DNA of 64,000 nucleotides from T3Sed10-241 sp036796255. GTDB lineage: Bacteria; Bacteroidota; Bacteroidia; Flavobacteriales_D; Cryomorphaceae. Every line of letters starts with the position of its first letter. The first letter of the stretch is position 1. The notes beneath the pieces are model-generated. The model did no database searches. It saw only the letters and a list, made by a program, of their open reading frames with translations, and was not told the origin of the DNA. The position numbers were made by a program, and so were the translations under genes. Of this stretch, positions 34,716 to 44,238 are shown in pieces. The stretch lies in assembly GCA_036796255.1 (NCBI GenBank), contig DAIRDH010000001.1, positions 88,298 through 152,297 of the forward strand, in the 5' to 3' direction.

Positions 34716-35579
34716 CTAGAAGCTCCAAAGGTCATGCTCCAAAATGAAGAGCTGTTCCTTGATTTCCTGTGCCTTGAGCAATGCATCCATACCGGTGTAC
34801 ACATCGGCGATGGTACGGTCGTATACATTGCTTTCTTTTATGATGGTTGAAGAAAACATGCGTTTCTGAAACAAGTCGTCAAACGAACGTCGCTCCGCAT
34901 CATTGAATCGGTTGAAAGAGTCCCAGTTGGCAAACACATACCTGCACTCAGGAAAATACAACCAGAAAAGTGTTTCGTATGCGCCTGTAGGCTCTCCATC
35001 ATCATAACGCTCCTTGAGTGGTGCGATACCAATGATTCTAATGTACCGCTCTGAACGTTGCTTGTCAAAAAACCAGTCTTCTTTAACCCGGTACCGCGTG
35101 ATGTCGGCAGGATTGATTGATATCATTTGCACGACTTCAATCATCTCACCGGTGTCCGGATCCATGGTGCTGCTCGTGTCGGGATATTCCATCATTAGCT
35201 TCACGTCACTTACCAGCATCGGAGTCCTGAAGTCGTCTTCCTTTCCAGATACACCAACGCTGTAGGCTGTAATAGAACCTTCAAGAACGAGTGCATCACG
35301 AATCACCGAAAACAGGCTTTTCATACCATTGGCCTCGTCGAGTGGGTAGTAGAGGGGAAGATTCATTTTCTCTTTCAAGTCAATGTCTTGCCATACCCTT
35401 CTTGACCACATTACGTCGGCCTCGCGAATGTATGGATAGGGCACTACCTTTTTGGTCTTGTTGTGTTCCTTGATCCACGCTCCGTCGAGTACAGTTTGGC
35501 CTTTTACCTCAGCTGTGCCAAATGCACACAGCATTAGAATGCCAAAAACTGCAGAACTGATAAATGAAAAGCCTTTCAT
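34716..35579 (-). CDS. gldN: Type IX secretion / gliding protein GldN
   Basis: The 287-residue protein has a signal peptide (SSAVFGILMLCAFGTAEVKG). The GldN/PorN core follows (READVMWSRRVWQDIDLKEK, NLPLYYPLDEANGMKSLFSV, LFWLYFPECRYVFANWDSFN). GldN joins GldK in the periplasmic ring beneath the outer membrane of the type IX secretion system. It is the last gene of the porP-gldKLMN operon, 11 bases after gldM, and ends at a strong terminator. Confidence 0.96.
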   Translation of the reverse strand: MKGFSFISSAVFGILMLCAFGTAEVKGQTVLDGAWIKEHNKTKKVVPYPYIREADVMWSRRVWQDIDLKEKMNLPLYYPLDEANGMKSLFSVIRDALVLEGSITAYSVGVSGKEDDFRTPMLVSDVKLMMEYPDTSSTMDPDTGEMIEVVQMISINPADITRYRVKEDWFFDKQRSERYIRIIGIAPLKERYDDGEPTGAYETLFWLYFPECRYVFANWDSFNRFNDAERRSFDDLFQKRMFSSTIIKESNVYDRTIADVYTGMDALLKAQEIKEQLFILEHDLWSF

Positions 35580-35590
35580 AGGTTTGAATA

Positions 35591-37270
35591 TTAAGTTACG
35601 CGCAGGTTAATGCTACCCAGGGCACGAATAGAACCGTCAGGCGCTTGAGCGCGGATATTTTCAATAATAACGGTTTGATTCCGTCGCACCTGCTTGAGCA
35701 ATTCTTGTTGATCAGGAGTAAGTCTATTGCTTTTTGATGTCAAAGTGCGCACATCACCACCCATGATAACAGTAATGTCAAAAGATGTTACTGGAAACTT
35801 CAAGTCGAAAACAAAATCCTCAAGGTCGGCAATCACACCAAGGGCGGCAGTAAGATCGCTTTTAGCAGCGCTGTTATCTTTGGGGCTTTTTCCTGCAAAT
35901 TTTGCAACAGGGTCAGGCACAGATTTTACTCTAAACTCAAAAGTTCCCATATTTTTCTTCTGTCCCAATATTTCAGCGCTAACCGAAACCACTGCTTTGG
36001 TGCCGCCTTTAATGTTGCGCACTACAAAAGATCCATCGGGTTGCTTTACAAGCTGACCGTTGTCTATGGTAGCTGTAAGAGCGCCAGGACTAATGCCAGG
36101 TACAGAAATTGCAACCGGGTTGTCAACACCGCGGTACAATACGTTCATCTTTGTAGGTGATACAACCAGCGCAGGTTTTGCTACTTCATAATGGGCTTCG
36201 TATGGTTCATAAACGTAACCACCAGCCGGGCTTCGGAACTTTATAATTCCTTCCCAGTCTTTTTCACCTACTGAGCGTGCAGGAAGCCTCAATTTACCAT
36301 AACCATCAGCTCCAACAGGCACTTTTATCAATTTACTTTCATCGATGTTGTCGTAGTTCTCATAAGGCTTCATGCCGTCTGGGTACAAAAATATCTCAGG
36401 TAAATTTGTGTTGTCGTAAGCTGCTAGAAAAACATCTGCACGAAACGAGTCGTTCTCGAGTACATAAGTTTTTTCAGGAATGGTAATGGCAGTCAGTTCA
36501 GTAAATTTGTAAGATGATTTCTCTACACCTGAAAACAGGTAATTAAGAACATCAGCTTCAGCATTGCGAATGTCATTCTGCAATTTTGACAGCAAGGTTA
36601 CAGCTGCGGCAAGTGGCACTCCGTAGAAGTTGAGTGCTTCCCAGTTGGTTACTGTACCTGAGGCGTCTCTGATCTTTGTGGGATATGAAAACAAACTGTC
36701 GATAGCCCCAACTAAAGTAGGATCTTCCACCATCTGTTTCAAATTGTCACCATAGGCCTCAAGTTTTTGTCGAAGTACGGCCGCCCTGTAGTTGTTTCCA
36801 TCTAAATGGTCGTCCTCTTTTGGCCGATCCGGCTCTGCACCAATCATAATGTTGGTAAGAACAAGGTAGTTGTCTTTTTGCTTCACAAAAGCAAGATTCA
36901 ATGTGGTGTCAACTCCAAATTGGTTCTTGCCCAAAACAGCGCTTTCTTCGATTTTCTCGGTTTCGGCGATAATTTTGGTCTTTATCAAGTCAATGTGCCT
37001 AACGAGCTCATTGGCTTGCGTGCGCAATTTTTGGGATTCTGCATATGCAGCCCCATATTTCTCAGGATTTTCGGAGTACGACGCATTAAAGTCGGCATAC
37101 TGTTGATTCAACTTTCCATCAAAGGTCATGCGCGTAGTTTGCAAACCATTGTTGATGGAAATGAACGCATCCAAAATTTCCTTTGATACGTTGAGGGCCA
37201 GAAGAGCGGTGAGTACGAGGTACATCATACCGATCATCTTCTGCCTTGGTGTTTCTTTACCTCCAGCCAT
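35591..37270 (-). CDS. gldM: Type IX secretion / gliding protein GldM
   Basis: The 559-residue protein begins with MAGGKETPRQKMIGMMYLVL and a single TM helix. A long helical periplasmic D1 domain (about 35-225) is followed by Ig-like domains D2-D4 (VVSPTKMNVLYRGVDNPVAI, GQLVKQPDGSFVVRNIKGGT). With GldL it forms the proton-driven motor of type IX secretion and gliding, and its periplasmic end contacts the GldKN ring. It lies 48 bases after gldL. Confidence 0.97.
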   Translation of the reverse strand: MAGGKETPRQKMIGMMYLVLTALLALNVSKEILDAFISINNGLQTTRMTFDGKLNQQYADFNASYSENPEKYGAAYAESQKLRTQANELVRHIDLIKTKIIAETEKIEESAVLGKNQFGVDTTLNLAFVKQKDNYLVLTNIMIGAEPDRPKEDDHLDGNNYRAAVLRQKLEAYGDNLKQMVEDPTLVGAIDSLFSYPTKIRDASGTVTNWEALNFYGVPLAAAVTLLSKLQNDIRNAEADVLNYLFSGVEKSSYKFTELTAITIPEKTYVLENDSFRADVFLAAYDNTNLPEIFLYPDGMKPYENYDNIDESKLIKVPVGADGYGKLRLPARSVGEKDWEGIIKFRSPAGGYVYEPYEAHYEVAKPALVVSPTKMNVLYRGVDNPVAISVPGISPGALTATIDNGQLVKQPDGSFVVRNIKGGTKAVVSVSAEILGQKKNMGTFEFRVKSVPDPVAKFAGKSPKDNSAAKSDLTAALGVIADLEDFVFDLKFPVTSFDITVIMGGDVRTLTSKSNRLTPDQQELLKQVRRNQTVIIENIRAQAPDGSIRALGSINLRVT

Positions 37271-37318
37271 ATGAACTAACTAATTTAGTTTGTTTATAAT
37301 AAACTTATTCAACTCGGC

Positions 37319-38104
37319 TTATCGGGCTACAGGAGCGCTCATTGCTGAGAGCATGTTGCCGTACACGGTGTTGAGGTCAGAAAGGTTTTGAGCCAATTCA
37401 GAAATGTTTTTCCTGTAAAGTTTGGTGTCATCAACCGAAGCACTCAGGTTTTGCATCAGTTCAGTGATGCCTGAGTACAACTGTGCAGAAGTCTGCAATT
37501 CGCTTAATTGAACCTCGTACATCTTGTTCAATTCAGAAAGGTTGGTTGACATGCGTTTCAGGTGTTCGCCGGTAGATGCGCCCTCAGCTTGACTTTCAGT
37601 AAGACCTGTAAGGGCTGCTGAAGCGCGGGAGTATGTTTCAGTGAGTTCACCCACTTTTACAGAGGCTCCTTTAAGCGACTGCGTATATTCATTGGTAGCA
37701 ACTGATGCATCAGCAATGTCATTCAGTTTTGAAGCTTGAGAACTCAAGCTGCGAAGACCTTCACCAAGACTGGCGATAAGTTCAGGCTCAATTTTAGCCT
37801 CCTCAAGCATGTGATCAAGTTGTTCCGTGATTGATCCTTCATCATTCAGGGCAGCCACTTCACTGTGCGCAGGCTCTCCACTGCGAAGCTCAGGATAGAC
37901 CAAAGTCCAATCTACATCTTCATGAATGGGTTCGAATGCTGAGAAAAAGAAGATAATAGCTTCTGTAGTCAGGCCAATAGTGAGCATCAAACCGGCACCT
38001 GGCCAGTGTTGAATTTTAAAAAGTGCTCCCAAAATTACAATTGCAGCTCCCCAACCATACAATTTGGCCATGAACTTTTTCCATCCTTTACTTCCTGGTT
38101 TCAT
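37319..38104 (-). CDS. gldL: Type IX secretion / gliding motor protein GldL
   Basis: The 261-residue protein has two closely spaced TM helices near the N-terminus (GWGAAIVILGALFKIQHWPG, LMLTIGLTTEAIIFFFSAFE), with the Glu in TM2 thought to carry protons in GldL. A cytosolic coiled-coil region follows, with many Ser/Leu repeats (LASLGEGLRSLSSQASKLND). It is the stator partner of GldM. Confidence 0.96.
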   Translation of the reverse strand: MKPGSKGWKKFMAKLYGWGAAIVILGALFKIQHWPGAGLMLTIGLTTEAIIFFFSAFEPIHEDVDWTLVYPELRSGEPAHSEVAALNDEGSITEQLDHMLEEAKIEPELIASLGEGLRSLSSQASKLNDIADASVATNEYTQSLKGASVKVGELTETYSRASAALTGLTESQAEGASTGEHLKRMSTNLSELNKMYEVQLSELQTSAQLYSGITELMQNLSASVDDTKLYRKNISELAQNLSDLNTVYGNMLSAMSAPVAR

Positions 38105-38149
38105 TTTCCTTGTTTTAAGTTTTGTTTTTGATTTTTCCTTGCACGCTTT

Positions 38150-39499
38150 TTAGTTCCAATCCTCAGGATTGCCAGTTTTACCGCGACCGAGATAACTCAT
38201 CACAGAGCGGAAGCCAATATAGCACTTGGCAGTATCCTGGTACTCATAGGTACGTGTTCCGTTTTGCAGGTAGTAGAGCACGTCTTTCCATGAGCCACCG
38301 CGAATAACTTTCCGCTTGAGGGCGGGTGGGTCATCAGCCAAAGCATCATATTGGTATTCAGAATTTAAATCATGTGCAAATTCATACACAGATTCGTCAT
38401 AAGCAGTATTCGTCCACTCAGCAACGTTACCTGACATGCAGTACAGTCCGAAGCCGTTGGGCTCATAAGAACCTACGTCAACTGTTTGCACACCATCATC
38501 ATCGATGTAATCACCGCGTTGTGGCTTAAAGTTGGCCAGAGGGCATCCAAGTATATTACGAATGTAAGGACCTCCCCATGGGTAAGGGTTTTTGTCCAGA
38601 CCTCCACGTGAGGCATATTCCCACTCTGACTCAGTAGGAAGCCTGAAGCGCTGCACAATAGTTTCACCATTGTTGAGTTTCCAGGTACTGAGGAGCTGTG
38701 AACGCCATACATTGAATGCTTTGGCTTGAGTCCATGTCACTCCAACTACAGGATAATTGTCGTATGCTGGGTGCCAGAAATAAGTTTCTGTCATTGGCTC
38801 ATTAAATGCATAAGTATAATCATGCACCCAAACAAGGGTATCGGGATACACGTTAATTATTTCGCGGATGATGAACTTGCTCCGGTCAGAGTGACCTCTG
38901 ATTGCATTATTTTGTCCTTTAATGTTGGTGTAGGAGAGGTCAAGGTCGCGACCGCCTTTGCGGGCAGCTTCCTGAAGATCGACCCAGTAGTATTCAAACT
39001 TGAGCTTGCGGGTATCAATCTCCTTGCGGCGATAAAATCTCTCGTATTCAGGCAAGAAAAGGTCTGCGAGTTCTTCTCGCTCCTCTTCTCCATCCCAAAG
39101 GATTCTCTCTTTCCAATTGATAATCGGCGGATCAATTACGTCACCGTATTGATCTTCTTCGATGACGTGCTCACCAATGCCGGCCTCTCCAAGGTAGCGG
39201 TGTGCAATACTGTCACGAACCCAGTGTACAAACTGGCGGTATTCGTTGTTGGAAATTTCGGTGTCGTCCATGTAGAACGCACTTACAGTTACACGCTTCG
39301 AGTTGTTGACGTGGGCGTAGGGCACATCCTGGTCGTCAGGTCCCATCACGTAGCTTCCGAAGTGGATGTAGTTCATTCCATACGGATTGTACTGAATCCA
39401 GTCTTCACGAGGCTGCACTCCGACGAGTTCTCCCCGGTTGCCACCGACACAGCTTGCGAGTGTTGCTGCGACAACGACTATAAAGAGCAGTTTTTTCAT
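38150..39499 (-). CDS. gldK: Type IX secretion / gliding lipoprotein GldK
   Basis: From the ATG at 39499 the protein is 449 residues with a lipoprotein signal (MKKLLFIVVVAATLASCVGG). An 18-codon upstream extension is unlikely because it would spoil that signal. The rest is a formylglycine-generating-enzyme-like (sulfatase-modifying) fold: FYMDDTEISNNEYRQFVHWV, YPVVGVTWTQAKAFNVWRSQ, RLPTESEWEYASRGG, NGFGLYCMSGNVAEWTNTAY and VIRGGSWKDVLYYLQNGTRT. GldK forms the outer-membrane-attached ring with GldN. Confidence 0.96.
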   Translation of the reverse strand: MKKLLFIVVVAATLASCVGGNRGELVGVQPREDWIQYNPYGMNYIHFGSYVMGPDDQDVPYAHVNNSKRVTVSAFYMDDTEISNNEYRQFVHWVRDSIAHRYLGEAGIGEHVIEEDQYGDVIDPPIINWKERILWDGEEEREELADLFLPEYERFYRRKEIDTRKLKFEYYWVDLQEAARKGGRDLDLSYTNIKGQNNAIRGHSDRSKFIIREIINVYPDTLVWVHDYTYAFNEPMTETYFWHPAYDNYPVVGVTWTQAKAFNVWRSQLLSTWKLNNGETIVQRFRLPTESEWEYASRGGLDKNPYPWGGPYIRNILGCPLANFKPQRGDYIDDDGVQTVDVGSYEPNGFGLYCMSGNVAEWTNTAYDESVYEFAHDLNSEYQYDALADDPPALKRKVIRGGSWKDVLYYLQNGTRTYEYQDTAKCYIGFRSVMSYLGRGKTGNPEDWN

Positions 39500-39579
39500 T
39501 CCTTGCAGGTTATTGTTCCTCATTTTGCACATTTCAGCATGCTGTTTACGCATACATCCTTTATTAGTTTCGATCGGCC

Positions 39580-40545
39580 TTACAAAAATCTAGGGTTCTT
39601 GTATACGCGTTTCGGCAAAGGTTTTTCAAGTTTATAACAGAAGCTGAGCATGAGTTCATGGCTACCGCTGCTGTAATTGTTCAGTTCTGAAGTGGTGAAA
39701 TCATAAGAGTAACCAATTCGAAGTGTACTTTTTCCGTTGGGCATTTGGTACTGGTAGCCAGCCATGGGTGCTACTGCATCCTCAAGCCTGTACGTCATAC
39801 CTACCCAAAACGTATTCTCATACATAACGGTGACGTTTGCGTCTAATTGTGTAGAGGCTAAATCTGTCTTTGCCATTACGTGTGGGGTAACCACAAGCTG
39901 GGGCGTTACATCGAAGTTATAGCCAGCCATTAAGTAGTAATGACGGGCCAGGCGCACGTTGAGTGGATCCAAATTGCCAGCAGGCAGGTGAATCGCGGAA
40001 AGGCCTACGTAGTACTTGGGATTATAAACATAAGCGCCAAAACTCGCATCGAAAGCAGACGCTGTTTCTCTGAATTGTGGTATCAATTGGTCGCCTACAC
40101 CCGTTCCTATGCCTTGATTCACACCATCAGTGGAAAAATCGTAAGCAATGTTGTTTGGATTGATGGTACTATTCATCAATCCTACCGCTGCACCAAGGCT
40201 CAACTTCGTAGAACCACTAAGCTTTAAATGGTATGCATACGACAACCGGACCGCGGTAGAAGATAGCGGGCCGAGTTCATCAACATAAACGGAAAGTCCT
40301 ACACCACTTTTAATTGACTCAATAGGACCATTGATATTTAACAATGCCGTATTGGGTTGACCGGCAAAACCTGACCATTGCTGGCGGCCTAGCAGCGTTG
40401 CACAGATTGCATCTTGCGTTCCCGCAAAAGCAGGATTGACGCTTAGCCGATCGTACATAAATTGTGTAAACTGTGGTTCCTGCTGTGCTGATAATGATGC
40501 ACTAATACCAGCAGTGAGTGCCAAAACAAGGGCGATTTTTTTCAT
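39580..40545 (-). CDS. PorP/SprF family type IX membrane protein
   Basis: The 321-residue protein has a signal peptide (KKIALVLALTAGISASLSAQ) and the PorP/SprF start QEPQFTQFMYDRLSVNPAFA. Repeated beta strands follow (YNPKYYVGLSAIHLPAGNLD, TYRLEDAVAPMAGYQYQMPN). It is an outer-membrane barrel encoded directly upstream of gldK, as in most gld/por operons, and is thought to anchor substrates or components of the secretion system. The gap to gldK is 80 bases. Confidence 0.93.
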   Translation of the reverse strand: MKKIALVLALTAGISASLSAQQEPQFTQFMYDRLSVNPAFAGTQDAICATLLGRQQWSGFAGQPNTALLNINGPIESIKSGVGLSVYVDELGPLSSTAVRLSYAYHLKLSGSTKLSLGAAVGLMNSTINPNNIAYDFSTDGVNQGIGTGVGDQLIPQFRETASAFDASFGAYVYNPKYYVGLSAIHLPAGNLDPLNVRLARHYYLMAGYNFDVTPQLVVTPHVMAKTDLASTQLDANVTVMYENTFWVGMTYRLEDAVAPMAGYQYQMPNGKSTLRIGYSYDFTTSELNNYSSGSHELMLSFCYKLEKPLPKRVYKNPRFL

Positions 40546-40567
40546 TCAACTAATTGGTTTTCTCTAC

Positions 40568-40590
40568 AAAAAAACAACCCCATTGAGGGG
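40568..40590 (-). terminator. Short hairpin with T tract upstream of porP
   Basis: On the minus strand CCCC (40590-40587) and GGGG (40581-40578) form a 4-bp stem, perhaps 5 with a G-T pair, followed closely by seven T (40574-40568). It lies only 22 bases before the porP ATG and after the arginase-fold gene. It may stop read-through from topA or act as an attenuator for the type IX operon. Confidence 0.5.
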
Positions 40591-40705
40591 CATTTGAAGC
40601 AAAGTTTGGCACTAAAATAGGTAAAATCCTACACTGGCAAAAATTTTTATAAAATCAACAGGTGCTTAGGGTGGCTCAAATTGGATTCCTAGCCCCATCA
40701 TTTTG

Positions 40706-41881
40706 TCAAGTAAGCTTGCGATAAGTGCGCCACCACAAGTCGGGAAATTCACCTGAAGCGGCGGCAGTATAGTCGCTGTAACTGCAAGGCACGAGATGCT
40801 GGCGTACCAGCTCCATTTCATCACCTACCGCATAGGGCACATTCATCCACCACTTCTCCGTTCGTTTGCTTTTGAAAAATGTGATATGATCTGATGAATC
40901 AGCCAAGTGTACTTTATATTCCAAAAAGTCGGGCTTGCTCATCAGTGGATATTCTTTAACCCTTGATGAGAGTCCGTCGATGGCGTGCCATACCATTTGC
41001 GCAATGAGCTTGGCAGTTTGGCCTTCCACATCACACGAAGGATCAAAGTTGTAAATGCCCAGGCTGCTGCAATTGTCGCTGAGACCGCTGTAACGCGCTA
41101 TCTGGCATATCTCCTCTCCGCTGAGGCCATTGGGTTGATTTGAGCAAGGTGCAAATGCCCTTGCCACGGCGTGTACATCAATACTCACGATATCTGCTTG
41201 CCGCAAATAGGGCTCTACCGTGCGCATGTCGCTTTTCAACTCGCCAAGGCGTTTAGTATCAAAGAAGAGCTTGTCCATTAAAGCCACAATCTCAGGATCA
41301 TTGAGAAAATTCTGGTAAGCAAGCACGCTCAGATTAAAAAGGTAGCTGGGCTTGTGCACAACGATTTTGCTCAAATAATTCTCAGTCGACAGCGCTTCTC
41401 TGTATTCTCCCATGTCGATAATTGAATCGACCACGGCCATGTTGACGGTCGACTCGAGGACTTCATAAGCAGAGTAATTGGCAAAGCTCAGGTCTTGCGA
41501 GCCTCCGAGTATGATTACGAGGGTATTTCTCAGGGCCATTCCACCCACCACTTTCTGCAAAGCAATGTATGTATCATTCACCGACTCACCGGGGGCAATA
41601 TTGCCGATGTCAGCTATGGAAATATGGGTGTGCTGTATAAAAAGATTGTAAAGTGCCTTCCTGATATAGTCGGCCCCTGTTAAATGGGCTCTTTGTTGGT
41701 TGGGTTCAGCGGTTTCTACCCCCAGAATTACAACCTGTACGCCTTCCAGCTCTGGCCAATGTCCTTCGCGATGCACAGCCAGATGGTTGCCCAAAGCGTA
41801 TTTACTCTCCCTATTGCACGACTTTACAACTTCCTCCGGCACGGGGCACAGGTAGAAAGAGAAGTCATCCGTCCAACTCAT
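40706..41881 (-). CDS. Arginase-fold protein with degenerate metal site
   Basis: The 391-residue protein has ureohydrolase organisation: VVILGVETAEPNQQRAHLTG, NTLVIILGGSQDLSFANYSA, MAVVDSIIDMG and ADIVSIDVHAVARAFAPC. Compared with arginase/formimidoylglutamase, GGDHS has become GGSQD, DAHxD has become DSIID and SxDxDxxDP has become SIDVHAVAR, so both Mn-binding histidines and an aspartate are missing. It is probably not a hydrolase. Its start overlaps the end of topA by 4 bases, placing it in the topA transcript just upstream of the type IX operon, so a link to motility or secretion is possible but unproven. Confidence 0.85.
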   Translation of the reverse strand: MSWTDDFSFYLCPVPEEVVKSCNRESKYALGNHLAVHREGHWPELEGVQVVILGVETAEPNQQRAHLTGADYIRKALYNLFIQHTHISIADIGNIAPGESVNDTYIALQKVVGGMALRNTLVIILGGSQDLSFANYSAYEVLESTVNMAVVDSIIDMGEYREALSTENYLSKIVVHKPSYLFNLSVLAYQNFLNDPEIVALMDKLFFDTKRLGELKSDMRTVEPYLRQADIVSIDVHAVARAFAPCSNQPNGLSGEEICQIARYSGLSDNCSSLGIYNFDPSCDVEGQTAKLIAQMVWHAIDGLSSRVKEYPLMSKPDFLEYKVHLADSSDHITFFKSKRTEKWWMNVPYAVGDEMELVRQHLVPCSYSDYTAAASGEFPDLWWRTYRKLT

Positions 41882-44238
41882 TTTTTAGCACTGCTCTTTT
41901 TGGCACGGCTCGCAGGTTTTTTAGCACCGCCAGCCTTGCTTGGTCCTTGCTCCACGATTTTCATACAATCTGCGTAACTGAGCTTTTCTGCATCTACATC
42001 TTTGGGAAGACGGAAGTTGTTTTTACCAGCCTTTAGGTAAGGCCCCCAGCGCCCTTTGAGCAACTGCATGTCGGGGTCTTCATCAAATGTACGGATCAGT
42101 TTTTCCTTATCTGCTTTGCGTTTGGCTTCAATCACTTCTACGGCCCGCTCGACGCCTATACTCAATGGATCATCTCCATCTTGCTCCTTGATGCTATAGA
42201 AGGCACCCTTGTGGCGGAGGTAGGGTCCGAAGCGGCCTACGGCTGCGGTAATGTCGGCATCTTCGTACTGACCTACCTTTCGCGGAAGCTTAAACAAGTC
42301 AAGCGCCTCCTCCAGGGTGATACTTGTGATGCTTTGGTCTTTTCGCAAACTGGCAAACTGAGGTTTTTCTTCATCGTCCTGTGCACCAATTTGTACCATG
42401 GGGCCGTAGCGGCCAATGCGGGCTATGATGGGTTTGCCAGACTTAGGATCGTCGCCAAGTTCTCTTTCTCCTGTAGCGCGCTCACTGTTTTCTAAGGTTT
42501 CCTCTACATTGGTATGAAAACCAGTATAGAAGTTCTTCAGCATCACAGTCCAATTCATCAGGCCTTCAGCAATCTCGTCAAATTCTTTCTCCACTTGTGC
42601 CGTGAAGCCATAGCTCAGTATGCGCTCAAAGTGCTCCACGAGAAAGTCATTTACCACAACACCGATATCGGTTGGGAAAAGTTTGTTGCGTTCTACACCT
42701 GTGTTTTCTGTGTTCGTGCTTTCTTTCAAGCCTTTGTTGTCGAGTATAATTTCCTGATACTTCCTGGGGTGGCCATCTCGGTCCTCTTTTACGACATATC
42801 CGCGCTTTTGTACAGTCGAAATGGTCGGTGCATAAGTACTTGGCCTTCCAATTCCCAATTCTTCCAATCTTTTCACAAGGCTGGCTTCTGAGTATCGAGG
42901 CGGATGGCTCGAAAAGCGCTGCGTGGCTTTGATCACCTCACGACCTACCTCTTCGCCTACTTTCATTTGCGGAAGCAGGCCCTCTTCATCTTTTTCAGTA
43001 TCCTCGTCGTCGGTGCTTTCCATGTATACTTTGAGGAAACCATCAAACTTGATCACCTCTCCTTTGGCAAGAAAGTGCACGTCGTCATATTTAGAGCTGA
43101 CTTTTTGCGGGCTTATTTTCACCCTTGTGCGCTCCAGCTCTGCATCGGCCATTTGAGAAGCAAGCGTGCGTTTCCAGATCAGGTCGTACAGGCGCTGCTC
43201 AGCTGAGTCGCCACCGGCACTGTGCACCGACATGTCGACCGGGCGTATGGCTTCGTGGGCTTCTTGCGCGCCTTTGCTCTTGTTGGTGAATTTCCTCACT
43301 TCCGAATATTGTGCGCCATAGCTGGAAGTAATCTCGGCTTTGGCCGCCTTGAGGGCAGTATCGCTCAGGTTGAGGCTGTCGGTCCTCATATAAGTAATGT
43401 TACCTTCTTCGTACAGTTTTTGCGCCACCGACATGGTGCGCGCTACTGAAAAACCGAGCTTGCGGCTCGCCTCCTGCTGTAGGGTAGAGGTGGTGAAGGG
43501 TGCTGCGGGTTTCTTTTTGAAGGGTTTTACTTCGAGGTCGTCTACTTTGAAGGTAGCGCCATTGCAACTTTCCAAGAATGAACGCGCCTCCTCAATGCTG
43601 GCATATCTTTTCGAAAGCTCAGCCTTAAACGAGCGGTCGCCGGCAGTGAATACGGCAGTTACGCGGTACCAAATCTCTTGCTGGAAATTTTGAATCTCTC
43701 GCTCCCGCTCCACGATAAGCCTTACCGTAACCGATTGCACCCTACCCGCGCTGAGCGAAGGCTTCACTTTTTTCCAAAGTATGGGTGAAATCTCAAATCC
43801 TACCAGACGGTCGAGTACGCGACGCGCCTGCTGGGCGTCTACCAGGTGATAATCGACTTTGCGCGGATTGGCAATGGCTTTTTGGATGGCGTCTTTGGTG
43901 ATTTCGTGAAAAACGATGCGCTTGGTATCTTTTTTCTTCAGGTCGAGCGCTTCTTCAAGGTGCCATGATATGGCTTCCCCCTCGCGGTCCTCGTCAGTCG
44001 CCAGCCATACTACTTCAGCTTTCTTGACAAGGTCCTGCAGTTCTTTGATGACATTCTTTTTATCGGGCGATACTTCGTACTCGGGTGCAAAGTTGTTGTC
44101 AACATCTACCCCAAGTCCTTTCTTTTTCAGATCGCGTACGTGACCATAGCTCGATTTCACTAGGAAGTCTTTTCCAAGAAATCCCTCGATGGTCTTGGCT
44201 TTAGCGGGTGATTCTACGATAACTAGGTTCTTGGGCAT
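41878..44238 (-). CDS. topA: DNA topoisomerase I
   Basis: The 786-residue type IA topoisomerase starts MPKNLVIVESPAKAKTIEGF, followed by the Toprim motif WLATDEDREGEAISWHL and the core SLSAGRVQSVTVRLIVERER. The catalytic Tyr lies in GNITYMRTDSLNLS, and LEELGIGRPSTYAPTIST follows. The C-terminal region has repeated GRYGPMVQIG / GRFGPYLRHK / GRWGPYLKAG modules in place of classic zinc ribbons and ends in a Lys/Ala-rich tail. It relaxes negative supercoils. It is divergent from miaB across about 200 bases. Confidence 0.96.
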   Translation of the reverse strand: MPKNLVIVESPAKAKTIEGFLGKDFLVKSSYGHVRDLKKKGLGVDVDNNFAPEYEVSPDKKNVIKELQDLVKKAEVVWLATDEDREGEAISWHLEEALDLKKKDTKRIVFHEITKDAIQKAIANPRKVDYHLVDAQQARRVLDRLVGFEISPILWKKVKPSLSAGRVQSVTVRLIVEREREIQNFQQEIWYRVTAVFTAGDRSFKAELSKRYASIEEARSFLESCNGATFKVDDLEVKPFKKKPAAPFTTSTLQQEASRKLGFSVARTMSVAQKLYEEGNITYMRTDSLNLSDTALKAAKAEITSSYGAQYSEVRKFTNKSKGAQEAHEAIRPVDMSVHSAGGDSAEQRLYDLIWKRTLASQMADAELERTRVKISPQKVSSKYDDVHFLAKGEVIKFDGFLKVYMESTDDEDTEKDEEGLLPQMKVGEEVGREVIKATQRFSSHPPRYSEASLVKRLEELGIGRPSTYAPTISTVQKRGYVVKEDRDGHPRKYQEIILDNKGLKESTNTENTGVERNKLFPTDIGVVVNDFLVEHFERILSYGFTAQVEKEFDEIAEGLMNWTVMLKNFYTGFHTNVEETLENSERATGERELGDDPKSGKPIIARIGRYGPMVQIGAQDDEEKPQFASLRKDQSITSITLEEALDLFKLPRKVGQYEDADITAAVGRFGPYLRHKGAFYSIKEQDGDDPLSIGVERAVEVIEAKRKADKEKLIRTFDEDPDMQLLKGRWGPYLKAGKNNFRLPKDVDAEKLSYADCMKIVEQGPSKAGGAKKPASRAKKSSAKK

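Noticed and set aside
38726..39637. Plus-strand open frame of 303 codons opposite gldK
   Set aside because: Entirely antisense to gldK and the end of porP; the translation shows no domain or signal peptide.
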